This document shows, piece after piece, positions 11,011-24,476 of a DNA stretch of 64,000 nt (position 1 is the first letter of the stretch; each line of letters begins with the position of its first letter). The notes beneath the pieces are model-generated. The model searched no databases, was not told the DNA's origin, and saw only the letters and a program-made list of their open reading frames with translations. Source of the stretch: Zerene cesonia (lineage: Eukaryota > Arthropoda > Insecta > Lepidoptera > Pieridae); assembly GCF_012273895.1 (NCBI RefSeq), contig NC_052122.1:4712001-4776000 (forward strand), read 5' to 3'. A program made the translations under genes and the position numbers.

Positions 11011-14000
11011 ATGGAATCTGAATTGTCAGCAGATGAAGAAAGAAATGCACCACCGTTGCCGATAAAAACATATCAATGGGAGGATCTGCGAAGAGCTCGT
11101 GAGGCCGGAGGTTATCCTTGGACTCATCTACTGAAAGTCCCTCTCGAAGGTGAAATAACTGCAGACGATATAATAAGGTCAACCACACCGAGAAGAAGTA
11201 TGTCTCGGGAGTTTTCGAAATCTCGGACTCATTCTCCTGAAGACCATGACATGCAAAAGATTCTTAATCTCGATTCATCCCCCGGAAGCAGTAGGAAACA
11301 CGATGAAGAAGGAAAAGATGAAGGAGTTCATATACCAAATTTCTCAAAAGAAATATCTTTAGATTTAGAAGATGATACTTTGAATCAAACCGCACCTAAA
11401 CCTCCTGTACATTTAGTAACGCCTGTAGAAGTACCGAAAAATATTTCGCCAAAAAGTATACTCAAGCGTCGTGCTCCCGAACAACAATATATAGGCCTTA
11501 GTGAAACACGAGAGAAAACGAAATGTTGTCACCCATTGGTTAATAAAATAAAACATCTAGCGGATAGAACATTGCATAAGTTAGAAAAAAGTGAAAATGA
11601 AAAATCACCATCGTCAAAACGAAAGAAAAATCACGATGTTCAAGAAATACGCCAATTAAAAAGTTCTCCAGGCGCAGTACGTCGACAAAAATTTAGTGCA
11701 ATAAAATTGGGAGACTCTGATGAAGTAAGTAAAACAATAAGTGCAGATACACCACCACCTAGAAAGAAAAAAGAACACATTTACGAGGATATAGATGAAT
11801 CAAAAGGGCATGACACTGAAAATATTGCAACTTCCAGTCCTGACACTCAAAATAATTTTGTAGAAGAGCACAGTAAGGATGATTCTAATGGAGAAAAAAA
11901 ATCTAATGCGTCTTGTGATCCGAGTTTAGTAGCTGAAGATACTCAATCGCTCAAAAACGAAGAACATATTATGGAGAAATTACATAAAAAAATGGACATA
12001 GACAGTGATGCAGTATCAGAGGGCGGAAGTGAAACAGGTGAACCTAGAGTTGAAGAAGAACCACAAAATAAAAGTAATGTGGCTCGTCCAAATCAAGATT
12101 CATATAATATTACCATAACCGAAATTACTGACGATGAATCTGCAAACAATATGGAACAGTCTTCTACAATACCAATAGAAGCCTCCCCAAGCCCTAGCCC
12201 TAGAGAAATAGAACGTAAACGCAAAGACGAGTTTCAAGACAACGATTGGTCTAAACCGAGCAGGTAAATATTTAACAAATGTAACGGTCAAACTCATATG
12301 CGAATTTTATACTACTACTCTTTTGCTCTATAATTATGTGTAAAGCAATTGTGACATAACATTTAAAACACATGCAAAACGAACGCGCAAGCTTCTTGGT
12401 CTGATAAATATAGCTCTGTTCGAAATGTCTTCCTGCACAGTAGGTAAGCTCTTTAAATTGTCATCAGCGATCAGTGCTCGCAGTTGCTTTTACGCCGTGA
12501 TTAGTTCCTTTGTATCCCCGCATTTACAAACACGCTACATAAATATGTAATATTTGGGGCGAAATGGCGGACTGAATAAAGTTTTATAGTTATAATTCAA
12601 ATGTAAAATATGGGTGGGGTATAAAACCCATATTCATATAATACTATAGTTATGAGTACTTTGCGTCGATGGACATCAGAAGGTGGTACTCCTCTAGAAA
12701 AACCGGTGAGACCAACGCGAGAAGGCAGCGTTCAGTTATATACACCGGAAGTCCGTTGCGCTTGCCAATTTTTTCAATCGGTTTCACTTTTGCCGGAACG
12801 CGTAAATCCAGTGGGCACTAGACCAACGTCGCGAGCTAGTAATATTATTTCAAATCTAAGGTAAGCACACCTACGTTAATAACATAACATGCTTTTCATA
12901 ATTTATGCCGGGAATTACGACTTGCAAAATAAATTTGAAACACTTGAACGCTTTTTGCCCGGTGACTGCTGTGTCTAAAACGAGCGTCGGCGGGTGTCCT
13001 AATTATGATACGTGAGGCGTGTTTGTGTGCGTGCGGTTTTAAATATAATTCTCTTTGACACGACGAGCTTTTCAATTTATGCGACTTTTAAAAATTTACA
13101 CAGCCAAGCGATTGTTATTATGAAAATAATTGCGAAAAATATATGTATGTTTTATTGTATAAAACAAAAAAAAAACAAACATCAGATTGATGTAATAATT
13201 GTTTTACTTATTTTCAGTGATCACGAATATGAAATCATCGAAAAGCCACCTCCAAATATTATTTACACAGCACCAAGCGTAGACGAAAAACCCACAATGG
13301 TAAAAACTGATGATGAATTATCGAGTACCACGTCGTTGGAAAGGAAATATTTACAACATACGTCTGATGAAGAAGAACCCATAGATGACAAAGAAAATTA
13401 TATTGAAGAGAAAACTGAAAATGTCCTAAGCGCAGAGGCGTTACAAAAAGACATCGAAGACAGATTCTTTGTGAATACACCATCAACGGTATCAAGGACG
13501 GAATGCGAAGTTAGCACAAGCCAAGTCGATTCCTCCGCTTTGGAAAATTTACCATTGAAGCGTGACAGTCGAACGAAAAATGGAGAAAGAGTGGATAATA
13601 AATTACAGCAACGTTTTAAGGAGAGCACGGGTAAAATAAAAACGCAAGCGGGCAAATTAAAGACAAAAATAAACAACTTTAAAATGCCGGAAAGACCTAA
13701 ATTTAAAATGCCTGAAAGACCCAAATTTTCAATGCCTGATAAAAGTAAATTTAGTTTACCGGATAGACCACGAATGAAAAATTTCAATATACGTGAGAAA
13801 TTGTCATTAGGAGACCGAAGAAAATTTTCATTACCAGAAAGACCCAAATTTAATGTACCAGATTTTCCTAAATTCAGAATGCCTGAAAGACCTAAAATTA
13901 ATTTTCCTAGCCTTGGCAGGAAAAAGGATCAAAAAATGGAAAACGATATAACTGAATCTAGTTCCGATTTACAAAATACGGCCACAGTTGAGTTTGAAGC

Positions 14001-17000
14001 AAAAACATACCCAAGGCTGTTTTCGAAGAAAAAGAAAACCCCTTTACCAAAAACTTCTTCATCGCCTACTTTAAATAGGGAAGATACACCTCCACCTACG
14101 TTCACCTTTACACGTGTAAAAAAAACTGGCAATGAATCGACTTACCATCCAAATGATTCGGAGCAACCACGTGAATATGGTAATATCGATGAAGACGACA
14201 ACTTTGTTAGTGAAGAAGGAGGTGGAAAACAATTTGAGGCTACTTATGATTTCGATAAAGTTCCCGCATATCTTGATGAAGATACTGATTTCAAAGAAGC
14301 GTCAAATTCACCTTCTATGTCTGCCCTATCGCCCATAAACCAAGAATACACGCACATTAACGAAATAAATAATGACGAATTTTTTGTTCGACCGAGAGGA
14401 ATATCTCGGGAAAATATACAAGTAAGAGAGTACTTAAGTGACGAAATACGACAGGCATTTCAAACACCTAAAAATGTACTTGTTACTATGGGAAACGACT
14501 CAACGACGAAAGGTGACGAACATATGTATGCAAATGATATAGACATTGATAACGATCTGATCGATGATAATGAAAACATGAAATATTCAACAGAAGATAT
14601 AAACGAAAGAGATGACGGTTATTATACTTTCCCTCCTGTTCGACCTTCTAGAGCTAAACGAAAGAAAAAAGAAACTGAATCAATTAAGTACATAGATGAC
14701 AGTGTGACAGCGAGTATGCAATTCAGCGAAGTAGATTTAGGAATGTCCGAAGATCAATTAGACAATCAAATGACAAATGAAGAAATGATGGACGACGGTT
14801 TAGAGGAAAGTCACGAATTCATACAATATCCCTCAACTGATTTACGTTCCATACACGAATATGCAAACGATGACCCTATAGAATATTCTGAACAACCTGT
14901 TCAGGCACAAACCCTTCCAATGCCACCAAAAAGAAAAAAGAAATTTGGTAAACAGGACCAACAGCACTCCTCCTTGTCTGATTTTAAAAGGATAAGTGCA
15001 TCTGGAAAATTAGAGGAACTCAGTGAAGACGTAAGTAGTTTTCTCATTATTTTACTCCATGATCATATTAAAAAGTTTTAACGTTTTTTCACGATAGTTT
15101 ATATACTATAAATTAAAGAGTGAAATTAAGAATTGAGTATTGTTGTAACACAACATAATAACTTGCAATAAGCGTATAAGTATGTTACATAAAAACCACA
15201 AAAAAAATCTTATAAGGAAATATAATCGGTTCTTAAAAATATAGTTTTTTCACAAACAATAAATTGAACAAAAAATAAACTTCCAGTAACATTGATCTGA
15301 AGCATAATGACGAAAATGAAATAATTTCGACCGAATTTCACCTGGCAAATATCCAGCGAATTCATATACATTTGGACGTAATGCGAAATATATTTTTAGA
15401 TGCCTGGCTGTAACTGATTGTTGACCTACTTCAATAAGAATGGCTTCGGATTATATATTATCTCTAATTATATACTCATTATTAATTGAAATTAAAAACA
15501 CATTGGTTCAAAAATAAATAAATTTTTTCCGTATATCTTAATCTTAACCTTTCTATATTTAAAACAGATAATTTAATTTATGATTACAAAAATTTTATTC
15601 TTATTGTACTTACTAATACAAAACCGCTTTTATCGTTTTCAGATAATTGTTTATCGAACTGAACACGAATACACGATTCCCCTGGCTGAAACGACCACTG
15701 ATCCGAGCCCAGCGCCACCCCGTAGAACTCGATCTAGAAGCTCACGTGAACCATCTTTGTACGATGATGACCGTACATCACGAGGCGCTGAGTCACTCAC
15801 CCTTGATACTAACCTTCCCCCAGCGGACGATATTTCTATAGAGAGAGAAAGTCGCCACGAAAGTCCTGGATACGCAACTGTGGATAAAGGTATTAGTCCA
15901 CCAACAAAAGCTGCCAGGAGATCAAAGAGTAAAACACCACCTGTACGACGCCGTAAAAGTAATAGTTCTGAACGAAAGTATTATACAGTTGGTGGAGGTA
16001 AAAAAGTTGCACCAGATCGCCCGCCTAGAAAGAAATCTTCAGCTAGCCTTATGACTTTAGACAGTTTCGCCAAAAGGTCAATTAGCGGCGATTTTACTCA
16101 GTATGTTGAAATTGATGAACCACAAACTGAAGATGCCCACAAAGATTTAAAGTCTGGAGAAATTTTGAGTAAGATGAAGGACAGGCCATTACCACCACCA
16201 CCTCGGCCACCAAGAGATCCAAAGAGAAAGAAAAAATCTATGGACGACACAGATGAAAGTCAGGAAATACAGACGTCCACTTTATTAAAAACATCATCTC
16301 CCTACGTTTCAAGTGAATTTCAACCTAGTAACGTAGTAGAAATTGAAGTTTCAACTCAAACAGATCCTTTACCTGAAGACGTCGATTTTGATCTGGATGA
16401 AAATTTAAACATATCCATGTCAAGTTCGTTGAGAGATCTTGTTAATGAAGATTCTATAATGGGTAAAAGCTCTGACAAAGCTACTGATGGTCATGGAACT
16501 AGACCGACTTCGAGATCAGAAAAATCGTTAAGATTATCAGATCCAAAAATATCCGATTTATCAAAGCCAAGTGGTATTGGCCGCACCTCACCTACTGTAA
16601 TTTTAGTTGAAAAGCGTGTTTCAAGTCCTACAAGAATAAACGAACGCGACGAGGTATTGACAGAAGCGTCTTTAACAGTGCAGCCCATAGACATCGACGA
16701 GGAACAAATACCTGAAGTACCGCCCTTACCTAAATCCAGAGGTCCAGCAGGAACTGTGCCTCAAGCTGCTAAAGAAATTCCGACAACGGATCGTGCCCTT
16801 GAACGGGTATCTGACGTCGGTAGAGATATTCAGTTGGATAACTTGGTGACGCAGCGCTTACAAGTTAGAGATTTAGATGTCGGTAGATTGAACGTTTCAG
16901 AACTCCAAGCAAGTAAAATACTTGTTTCAGACATAGAAGGTATGACGCTACATGTTAACGAATTAGATTCAAAATCAGGTCATATCTCAGTAAGTGGAAT

Positions 17001-17784
17001 AGAGTTTTCCCAGTCAGTAATTGACGAAATAGCAAAGAAATTTGCTGAAATATCTACGGTAAGTGCTCCTCAATCTACCGTCGAATCACAACCACAAGAT
17101 GTACCAATCTTACCAAAACCAGAAAATAAAGAAGAGGAGACACAAACTGAAACTTCACAAACTGAGATAAAAGAGGAAATAAAAATGGCTGTTGACCATA
17201 CTGAACCTTTATCACAACAAGCCCCACCGACTCATAGCCCAACACCTATGGTAGAAGAAAGCATTCCACCCCTAAGACCTCCTCCACCTGATTTAACGCC
17301 ACTTCTATACTCGTACTTGCAAGATATTGCCTCTCCACCGCCGTCCCTTTACTTCCCCCCAAGAGTTAGAGAGCCCTCATTTTCTGAACTACAGGAACCT
17401 CATCATTCAACACCAGCACCACCAGTACGCAGAGCAAAAAGAAAGCCAGCTGCGGCCCACAGTGAATCCAGTTCAGACGACGGGAGACCGCGGCCTTCGC
17501 CTCGGCGAATGCCTGTCCCGGTCAGAACTCCCGAGCCAACCATAAAAGAGGCCGGCGCTCAATTCATTCGAGTTTGTCACAATTCAATAAGTAGAGCAGT
17601 AAGGAATGTATTTAACTCTTTCATGTCCTACGTAAGTGGTGTACAAGACAAGAGAGATGTTCAAATGGCAATGGTAATTTGTCTAGTACTAGTTGCTGGC
17701 TTAATCATGTTCGGTTTAAGCGATAGTAGAACGGTACACCATCATCATTGGGAATTTTTCAATCCTCCCGATATACCACAGTAA
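11011..17784 (+). CDS. Large disordered protein with C-terminal membrane anchor, long isoform (1735 aa)
   Basis: Three coding exons, 11011-12263, 13218-15030 and 15643-17784, join in phase (2, then 0). ATG 11011 was chosen because upstream codons lack another in-frame ATG. Family not recognised. An N-terminal motif PLPIKTYQWEDLRRAREAGG plus GYPWTHLLK looks conserved, followed by long acidic/Ser/Lys-rich disorder. Residues about 570-650 hold seven repeats of the type (K/S)MPERPKF. Six or more PPxR-basic motifs recur (PPPRKKK, PPVRPSRAKRKKK, MPPKRKKK, DRPPRKK, PPPPRPPRDPKRKKK, PPVRRAKRK). Tyrosine-acidic motifs also recur (IYEDIDE, EYGNIDED, MYANDID, GYATVD). Residues about 1424-1480 show a roughly 10-residue hydrophobic repeat (LQVRDLDVGRLNVSELQ onward). 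One hydrophobic segment at about 1697-1714 (VICLVLVAGLIMFGL) is followed by a 21-residue His/Trp-containing tail. No signal peptide is visible, so a tail-anchored protein with a cytosolic body is likely. The tail recalls KASH proteins only loosely and lacks the terminal PPPX. Confidence 0.82.
12607..12634 (+). promoter_or_regulatory. TATA box (12620-12626) bracketed by a 9-bp inverted repeat, candidate internal promoter
   Basis: TATAAAA at 12620-12626 sits between AATATGGGT (12607-12615) and its exact reverse complement (12626-12634). It lies 26 bp before the ATG of the alternative first exon. At normal TATA spacing, transcription would start almost on the ATG, giving a very short leader, so either the spacing is unusual or this is a chance TATA. 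Confidence 0.35.
12652..12860 (+). CDS. Alternative first coding exon of the membrane-anchored protein (short isoform, 1387 aa)
   Basis: An ATG-initiated frame of 69 codons plus two bases ends at a strong donor (CTAAG/GTAAGC). Its phase (2) is the same as that of exon 11011-12263, so it splices in frame onto the acceptor at 13218 (AG+T gives Ser). It cannot follow the long first exon in frame, because its own upstream AG would need phase 1. An alternative first exon is therefore the simplest reading. It encodes STLRRWTSEGGTPLEKPVRP and then a Cys-containing QLYTPEVRCACQFFQ segment, and replaces the acidic 417-residue N terminus with a compact basic one. Confidence 0.6.
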
Positions 17785-18535
17785 ATGTCATATTCTTGTT
17801 ACCCTGGATTTTTTGTAAAGATTGGTTATTTTCAAATTATAAAACAAAAGTAAAGAAGCATTTCAGCAAAACCAAACTTTCCAGTATGACTTAATTTGTA
17901 GTTTAATGAAATCGTAGATATAAGTATCTGTCTTTATTTATTTTGAATTTCTATGTAAGGATGGTTGTGTATAACTGTACTAGAGTCGTGGTTTTTATTT
18001 AAATCGATCAGGATTGTTTAATTATTGGCGATTTTAATGTTTTGGCGCACAATTTAGATGCACCGTTCCCATTTAATTCACGACACAATAGCCTCAAACT
18101 CTAAGCTAACATGAATTGACTATTGTACGAAAAACCAAAATCTTGTAGGAAATGTCTATAATTTGTCATATGTTGTAATTATTGTGTTAAATTAATATTG
18201 TGTTTATCAAATGGTTATTACGCTATTGAGTGTCCCGAGTCGTCGTTGTAATCCTATCAAATCAAAATTTACAATCGGCTAAGCGAAGATAAGTTGAAAA
18301 ATTTATGCCATAAACGACAAAACGAAGAACCTATTCGAAAATTTAAATATTGATATAATTTTATAATTTTTTGCCATTTTTGTAGATGATAAAGTAAAAC
18401 TAATGTTAACTAGTTGTAATAATATCAAATTATTTATTAACCGCACAATATTCATGTAGGTGTGGTCCAATGTTATGCATTTTGTAAATTTTGTTTTGTT
18501 GTGTAAACTCTAATAAAGGTTGTTAACATGATTCT
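17785..18535 (+). other. 3' UTR with polyadenylation signal
   Basis: AT-rich sequence follows the TAA at 17782-17784. AATAAA at 18512-18517 followed by a GT-rich stretch is the best 3' end. The UTR length would be about 750 bases. Confidence 0.55.
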
Positions 18536-21500
18536 TTCGTTGTTCATTTCATCAATCTTTTACATAATATAAATTTTTCTATTTCATTCCCTTCACATGG
18601 CATATAAGACTGTCTAATGTTTAAATTAACTTTAAATTACTTCATAAACGCAGTACCGCCATAAATTAAAATATTGTATTAAATTGAATTCAATCAAAAA
18701 ATATAAAAAATTTCGCGTATTTAATAAAATAAAAGAAACTTCACTCAATTTATTTTATTGACTTTTAAGATCAAGAGCAAATTTACATTTTATATAAGCC
18801 AGTGTGAGTACAACAATTTATTTTATCCATAACTAACAATTTCATGCAAGTCAAGTTTACCAGGGAAATATTAAGTTGTGGTACAATAAAAAAGACAAAG
18901 AAGTACCTTGGTTACGAAAAAACCTTTTTTTTATTACTACTGGTTAGATTTGACGGACGAAGATGAATGAAATGAAACATTATTCAGTATGACATATGCC
19001 TTTCAAAAAATAAATTAATATCTCATATACAGCTCATTTTATTCCATTTTAATGCCTATACTCACAGAAAAATCCAATATATGAAAATCACAATGAAATA
19101 AATTCCCAAATTCCCTAAATAAAACACAAACTCTGTTAACTGAACTAATTGTTGTCATTAGGCCTTCTGCTAATAGAAAATCCAGGTAAAGTGTGTTTTG
19201 CGTATTATTACAAAGTACACAATTAAGAAGTACATTTTTCAACATGCAACCAATGACCTTATTTACATATAAAATGCATATATTCTTAAATTATATGTAT
19301 TTTATTTAAAAAAAAAGGTAAGTAAAATAGAGTATCATTAATCTTAAAATAAAATAATGCTTTTAAGTTAGTATTATAATATTTGTTAGTTGTCATTTGA
19401 CATAAGCCATTTAATATGTTATAAATATTTTGCTGGAAATTTTGATTAAACATTAATACTCCTAATTTTTTTAATGAAGAGGAAATCTTCCAAAGGTGCT
19501 CTAGCTTTGGGGGAAAAGTAGAACATGTGGGATTACTACCCACTAAAACCTCCTCGGCGGCCAAACTCAAAGCACAATAGCAGGGATCCTGGGATCTCCT
19601 ATGGAACGCACCAGGATCGAACATTGATATTCCTGGGACTCTATTGAAATTAGAACACTAACATTTCATACTGCATCATCAAGTCTCCTCTTTGTTGTCA
19701 GGAACATGTTAACAGCAACTCTTCGACATATTTATTCAACTTTGCAAACAAATGTTAACAATGAATTTATAGGCTTTATTCTCTTCACTATGGTTGTTTT
19801 TCAAGCCACTTTAGAGCTGTTCTGTTGTGTGCCATAAAATTTAACTTGTAGGTACTTAATATGGTTCAGATAATCACGATGCTGGATAATAAAGTTAGCA
19901 CTGTAACTAATATCCACATACAAGTTGATCTGTAATAAAAAGAGATTATAGATTTATTATGATTACTTTTATAAATTAACTAATATATGTCTAATAGGTA
20001 TAATGTATGTTTGAGAATAGTTGTCCCTAAATACACTTAAGAAAAAGATAGCAGTATATTTAAATGAGATACTATTTTGATCAACTTGATACTCACAATA
20101 ATTCATTTACATTTCATGTAGTTGTATGATTAAAGTCCATTTTCTTTTCACATATTCAATTCATAATCTAAAAATATTATTTATGCAGTTTGAATCATCA
20201 TATCATAAATTGGAATCTAAAATTACAAAACTTAAAACAGGTCCAGACAGAGAAATGGGTAACCATAGCAGATAAAGCAGATGCAATTCAGCTTTTATCT
20301 TCAATATCTCTATAATAATAAAAGAAAAATTCAAAAAGTGAACTAGAAAAATGCTTCATAAATACCGTCATGAATATAAAAAATTTGATCATAGAGGATT
20401 CAAACTCACATCATTCGCTGTACTGTGGCAATGCCTCACCTCTCGGTCTCCCATCATCTCACATTTTTGGTGCCAACATTTCTAAAAATGTCACCCGAGG
20501 GCATAAAAGTTGTTTTACTTCTCTTTGTTGATAATTATCTTAGTTTTTGAACAAAACATGTCCGGTTTAGTCAACAGAATGTAAGCTTATAATAATTTAC
20601 TGAATGATGATAATAAAATTTGAAAATAGTTAAAATTGGTTACATGTAGTTTATTTTTGTCTAACATATAACAAACAAAAATGCTCAATCTCTCGAAATT
20701 CTTTATGTCAATACTTGAATTGTATTTTATTTGACATGATATCATAGTTTTTATGAGTTACTAACCAATTGTAGGTTTTAGAAGTCATGTTTGGTGTCTT
20801 CCAAAGAGTGTTGGAGCACCTCCAGGCTACAACGTTTCTTGAGTTGCAAGTGTCTATCACAGATTACTAGTTTCTCCGGTGTCCAGAGGTAATGATGAAA
20901 TAAGCTAAATATCCATTTCCTTACAACAAAAAACAAGAAATTCATAATTTATTTCTAAATATATATATATAATTAATCGAGAGTGAGCCTCTCCTTACCT
21001 TCGTTATTATGATAGACTCTATTAATTCTTTTTGACTTCATAATTTTATTATGCAGAAGTGATATAGTCTATACGTTGTATTGATTGGTGACATAAAACT
21101 AGAAACCACAGAAATGTTAAAATATAATGATAGAGTTATGACAGTTTAACATTCATTTTTACTGTCAAAAGATTGACATAGACTACAGTATAACTATTAT
21201 AGGTACCGGCACAGATAATATAATACTAAAGGTACTTGTAAAGTATACAAAGGCACAGAAAAAGAGAAAGAATACAGTAATCAATGCCTTTGATCTAGAG
21301 TATAGACAAAGACACGATTGGCACAGGCATAGTACAACAATATGGCATGTACAACAAGCTAACACATGTATACCAGTGGTATTGTCATGAGATATGCTAT
21401 CGAAATTAATTATTATTAGGATGTTTCCAATGCAAAACATACGTGTTGATAAACACAGTACACTAGGCACAATATTAACTTTTCGACCATCTATCTGTAC

Positions 21501-21647
21501 ATGTGCCAAACATGGAGTATTTTGATACAAATTACAAGCCAAACTTGTTCATGTTGAGTGACAGGTAATAGTCGAATTGTTTTTTCACTAAATGTTTTCA
21601 TGTCCTTGTGGCAACTTCTTTATATGTATTACAATTTTTTAAGTCTT

Positions 21648-21725
21648 ATCGGGCAACTGAGCTGATGGTTCGCCTGATGGTAAGCGATCACCATCCTTTG
21701 CGAATGTATATATTCGCAAAAGTTG
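21648..21725 (+). repeat. Fragment of a dispersed repeat (CGCCTGATGGTAAGCG family)
   Basis: The sequence reads GCAACTGAGCTGATGG, then TTCGCCTGATGGTAAGCGAT, followed by CACCATCC. It matches the left end of the fuller copies at 47970-48275 and 53985-54300. Confidence 0.6.
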
Positions 21726-23184
21726 GTGCAGTTTCCAATAGCGTATACGACATTTTTTGTATACAGTATATGAAGCTATTGAATAATGTATTCAACCCTT
21801 AATATAAGTTTAACGGAATAGCATATTGATTAAATATTGTGATGTCTCTTTTTTGTTGAAATACGATCAACAAACATTTATAATAAATTATTATTAATTT
21901 AGTTAGTCTTTGTTAATTTTAAAATTTAAAATTTTCCTTTATCATATTAAAGCTCATACATTTTTTAAAACTCATAAATTTTAATAAGTGGTGAACCACA
22001 AACACTCTGTGAGAATATTTCAATATCGTAATATAATCACTCTGTACAATATCGTATGGAACGACTATTATGCGGTTAGATATGCTTCGGAAAATCTCTG
22101 TTTGACGTTTAGTCGCATAATCCAATTTGTCAAAAGGGTCAAAAAATAAAATTCTAACTTGTCTGAAAGTGGTCTGAAACAACTTGAATCCATGCGATTG
22201 TGACTCTGATTTAGGCTTTTTGCTGTTTGTAGATTTATTTTATGTGTCTAAATCAATATGTTAATAATGGATGTGTTTTTAGTGCATTGTTCTAGCGGGA
22301 AAGTGTAGGTACATAATTTATTATATTGTTTATAATTTTTGTATCGATTAGTAATATTGATTCATATTCCTTTATTTGCGATAGTATTGTTTGTTCGTTC
22401 AATAATTGCTGGCGCTAATTGCGTTGCAAAAACGTTAAGAAAGAATAATTTACGTAATTCTTTGTTTAATTGGCCAGTTTTAAATATAACGCATTTATTT
22501 TATTGATCCAAATAAACATTTCATTGTAATATTACTCTTACCTCGTCTTTCTACAAATTAAGCAATTAATATAAATATAATTGTAAAATGTGAGTATTGT
22601 ATGTGCATTAATTTTCCTCAATATACATATTTTTTTCATTAATTACTTATTAAAATTTAAACAAACATTTTATGCCGTCTAATAAAGAGCTATCATCGAC
22701 CATTAACAATTTTTTACACAGAAAAGCATGACTCATGCTCAGTGTGGAAACCACACAAAACTTTTAATGTGTAATAAAAATTTGTATTCAATAATAAACA
22801 GCCAATATAAATAAACATGATTCATTCAATGCATGTGAGTGTATGTAGGCATAGATAACACAAAATTTGTCTAAAGTACAACTTAACATGCTATGAGCTT
22901 TATGAGATGCAATTGTTCCTATTTCCAATATTAACTGACTAGATGTGTGTGCAAAATATGAGCTCATTATATCAATTAAACAGCAATAAATTATGTTGAT
23001 AACAGTACAAAACTACAATGGTCCTTTGATTATTTCAAATGAGCTTTATGTTTTATAATACGTGTGGACTATTAGCTTTGATTCAAAGGGAAATTCAATA
23101 AGGATAAATATATTATATGTAATAAGTATACTTAAAAATTATTGTACTTTACAACCAATCAATCAATAAGAATATTGTAACACA

Positions 23185-23400
23185 TGGAGTATAGAGGCCC
23201 ATATCCTTTTCCTTACCCTTACTAGTCTATTCCTATATTACCATTGTTAATAATTTCTATATTCCCTATTTTGCCTGCTTGTAATCCTACAATAAAAAAT
23301 AGCAGAACCATTATCTCTGCAAATGTTTATGTGCAGTGATAGTTGTTCCCCATCAGGTGACCCACCAGCTTATTTGCCCACTATGATATTAAGAAAAGAT
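23185..23400 (-). repeat. Older copy of the CGCCTGATGGTAAGCG repeat family
   Basis: Read on the minus strand it begins AGCTGGTGGGTCACCTGATGG, passes a CATTTGCAGA block, and ends with AAGGAAAAGGATATGGGCCTC. This is the same block order as the copies at 28880, 47970 and 53985, with more substitutions. Confidence 0.6.
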
Positions 23401-24476
23401 TACATTGTATAAGCTTATGATATGAAATAATTACTTTTGTATAGTTCCTACTCATATTTTATACTAACATTAAATATATTACAAGGATGTAACGATTTAT
23501 CTTTAAAATTATTTTATTTATTGTGGATGATTAAGGCATCATGAGATGCAGTGGAGACTCAATTGTAAGGACCTTGGACTTCAATTGTAAAATCATGCGT
23601 TTGAGACCAGAGGAGCGTGCAGGAAATAAATTGACTCTTCAATTTATTAATGCTTTATCCACTTCACCACTGCTTGAAGTGGAGAAGAAAAAATTTCGTA
23701 ATGAAGCCACTATTATGGCCTGTACCCTAAAGAGGCTTGTGCCATAGCAGTGGAATGGCAATTATGATAAAAACCATCATAATCTGTCATCAGAAGCACA
23801 AAATATAGCATGTATAGATATGTTTAGGAAACAAATTGCTATTTCATTGCATATTTCCAATTAATCAGCCAGTATAAATCTTTTTAGTCAGTCAAACTAA
23901 AGAGCATATAAAAATATAAATGTAAGCTAGATATAATGGTGATTCAAAGATTTAAAGTTTCTTTATTAATAATTCCATTACATTTTCATTCTATGAAGAT
24001 CTTCAATTATACTGTATATTACATTGAAAGCAAGTGATTTTTATTTGTATATGTAATGTGAAATATCAAAGAATTTAATGCATAATTTTTTAATATTGAA
24101 AAACAAAATTAAAATCAAATAAATTTAAAATTCATAATATATATAACTCATAATAATTATAATTGAGAATTTAATTTAATAGAAGAATGAAAAAAAAATC
24201 ATGGATTAGTTAATTACTTTTGTTGTATTGAATGTGTCTATTTAATACTAGCTTTCCCTTTGATGGTTTGTCCTCAGATGCCATGATGCGTAATTGGATC
24301 ACATCAAGTAATGCTATCAAAGGTATGGTTTGCTTAGTAATTGCAATAGTGTTTCATGCCATAACATTTCCACCAGAATCTACATGCTTATTTATTCATG
24401 TGCTTCCAATTCACCCGTAACATTTATTTAAATTTTCAATGCTAATACATATGACACATTTTCTTTTTCGTTGCAG

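Larger units (their letters stand above)
18536..24476. other. Intergenic region and upstream part of furry, repeat remnants, no supported coding exon
   Basis: AT-rich. It contains two copies of the CGCCTGATGGTAAGCG-type repeat (21648-21725 and 23185-23400), a tRNA-box-like remnant near 20394-20510 and several short chance frames. A furry 5' UTR exon and promoter must lie here or upstream of here, because the coding start is preceded by a splice acceptor at 24476; I could not locate them. Confidence 0.5.

Noticed and set aside
21919..22182. 87-codon minus-strand frame
   Set aside because: The start is not an ATG in frame with the body, and there are no splice sites or conserved motifs; most likely chance.
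23541..23747. 68-codon ATG frame on the plus strand upstream of furry
   Set aside because: It has a true ATG and stop and a reasonable composition, but no recognised domain, no splice context, and lies among repeat remnants. Possibly a transposase fragment; not enough to call.
24232..24420. 62-codon frame just upstream of furry
   Set aside because: It begins at a TTG-type codon in AT-rich DNA and is separated from furry by a UTR acceptor; no homology recognised.
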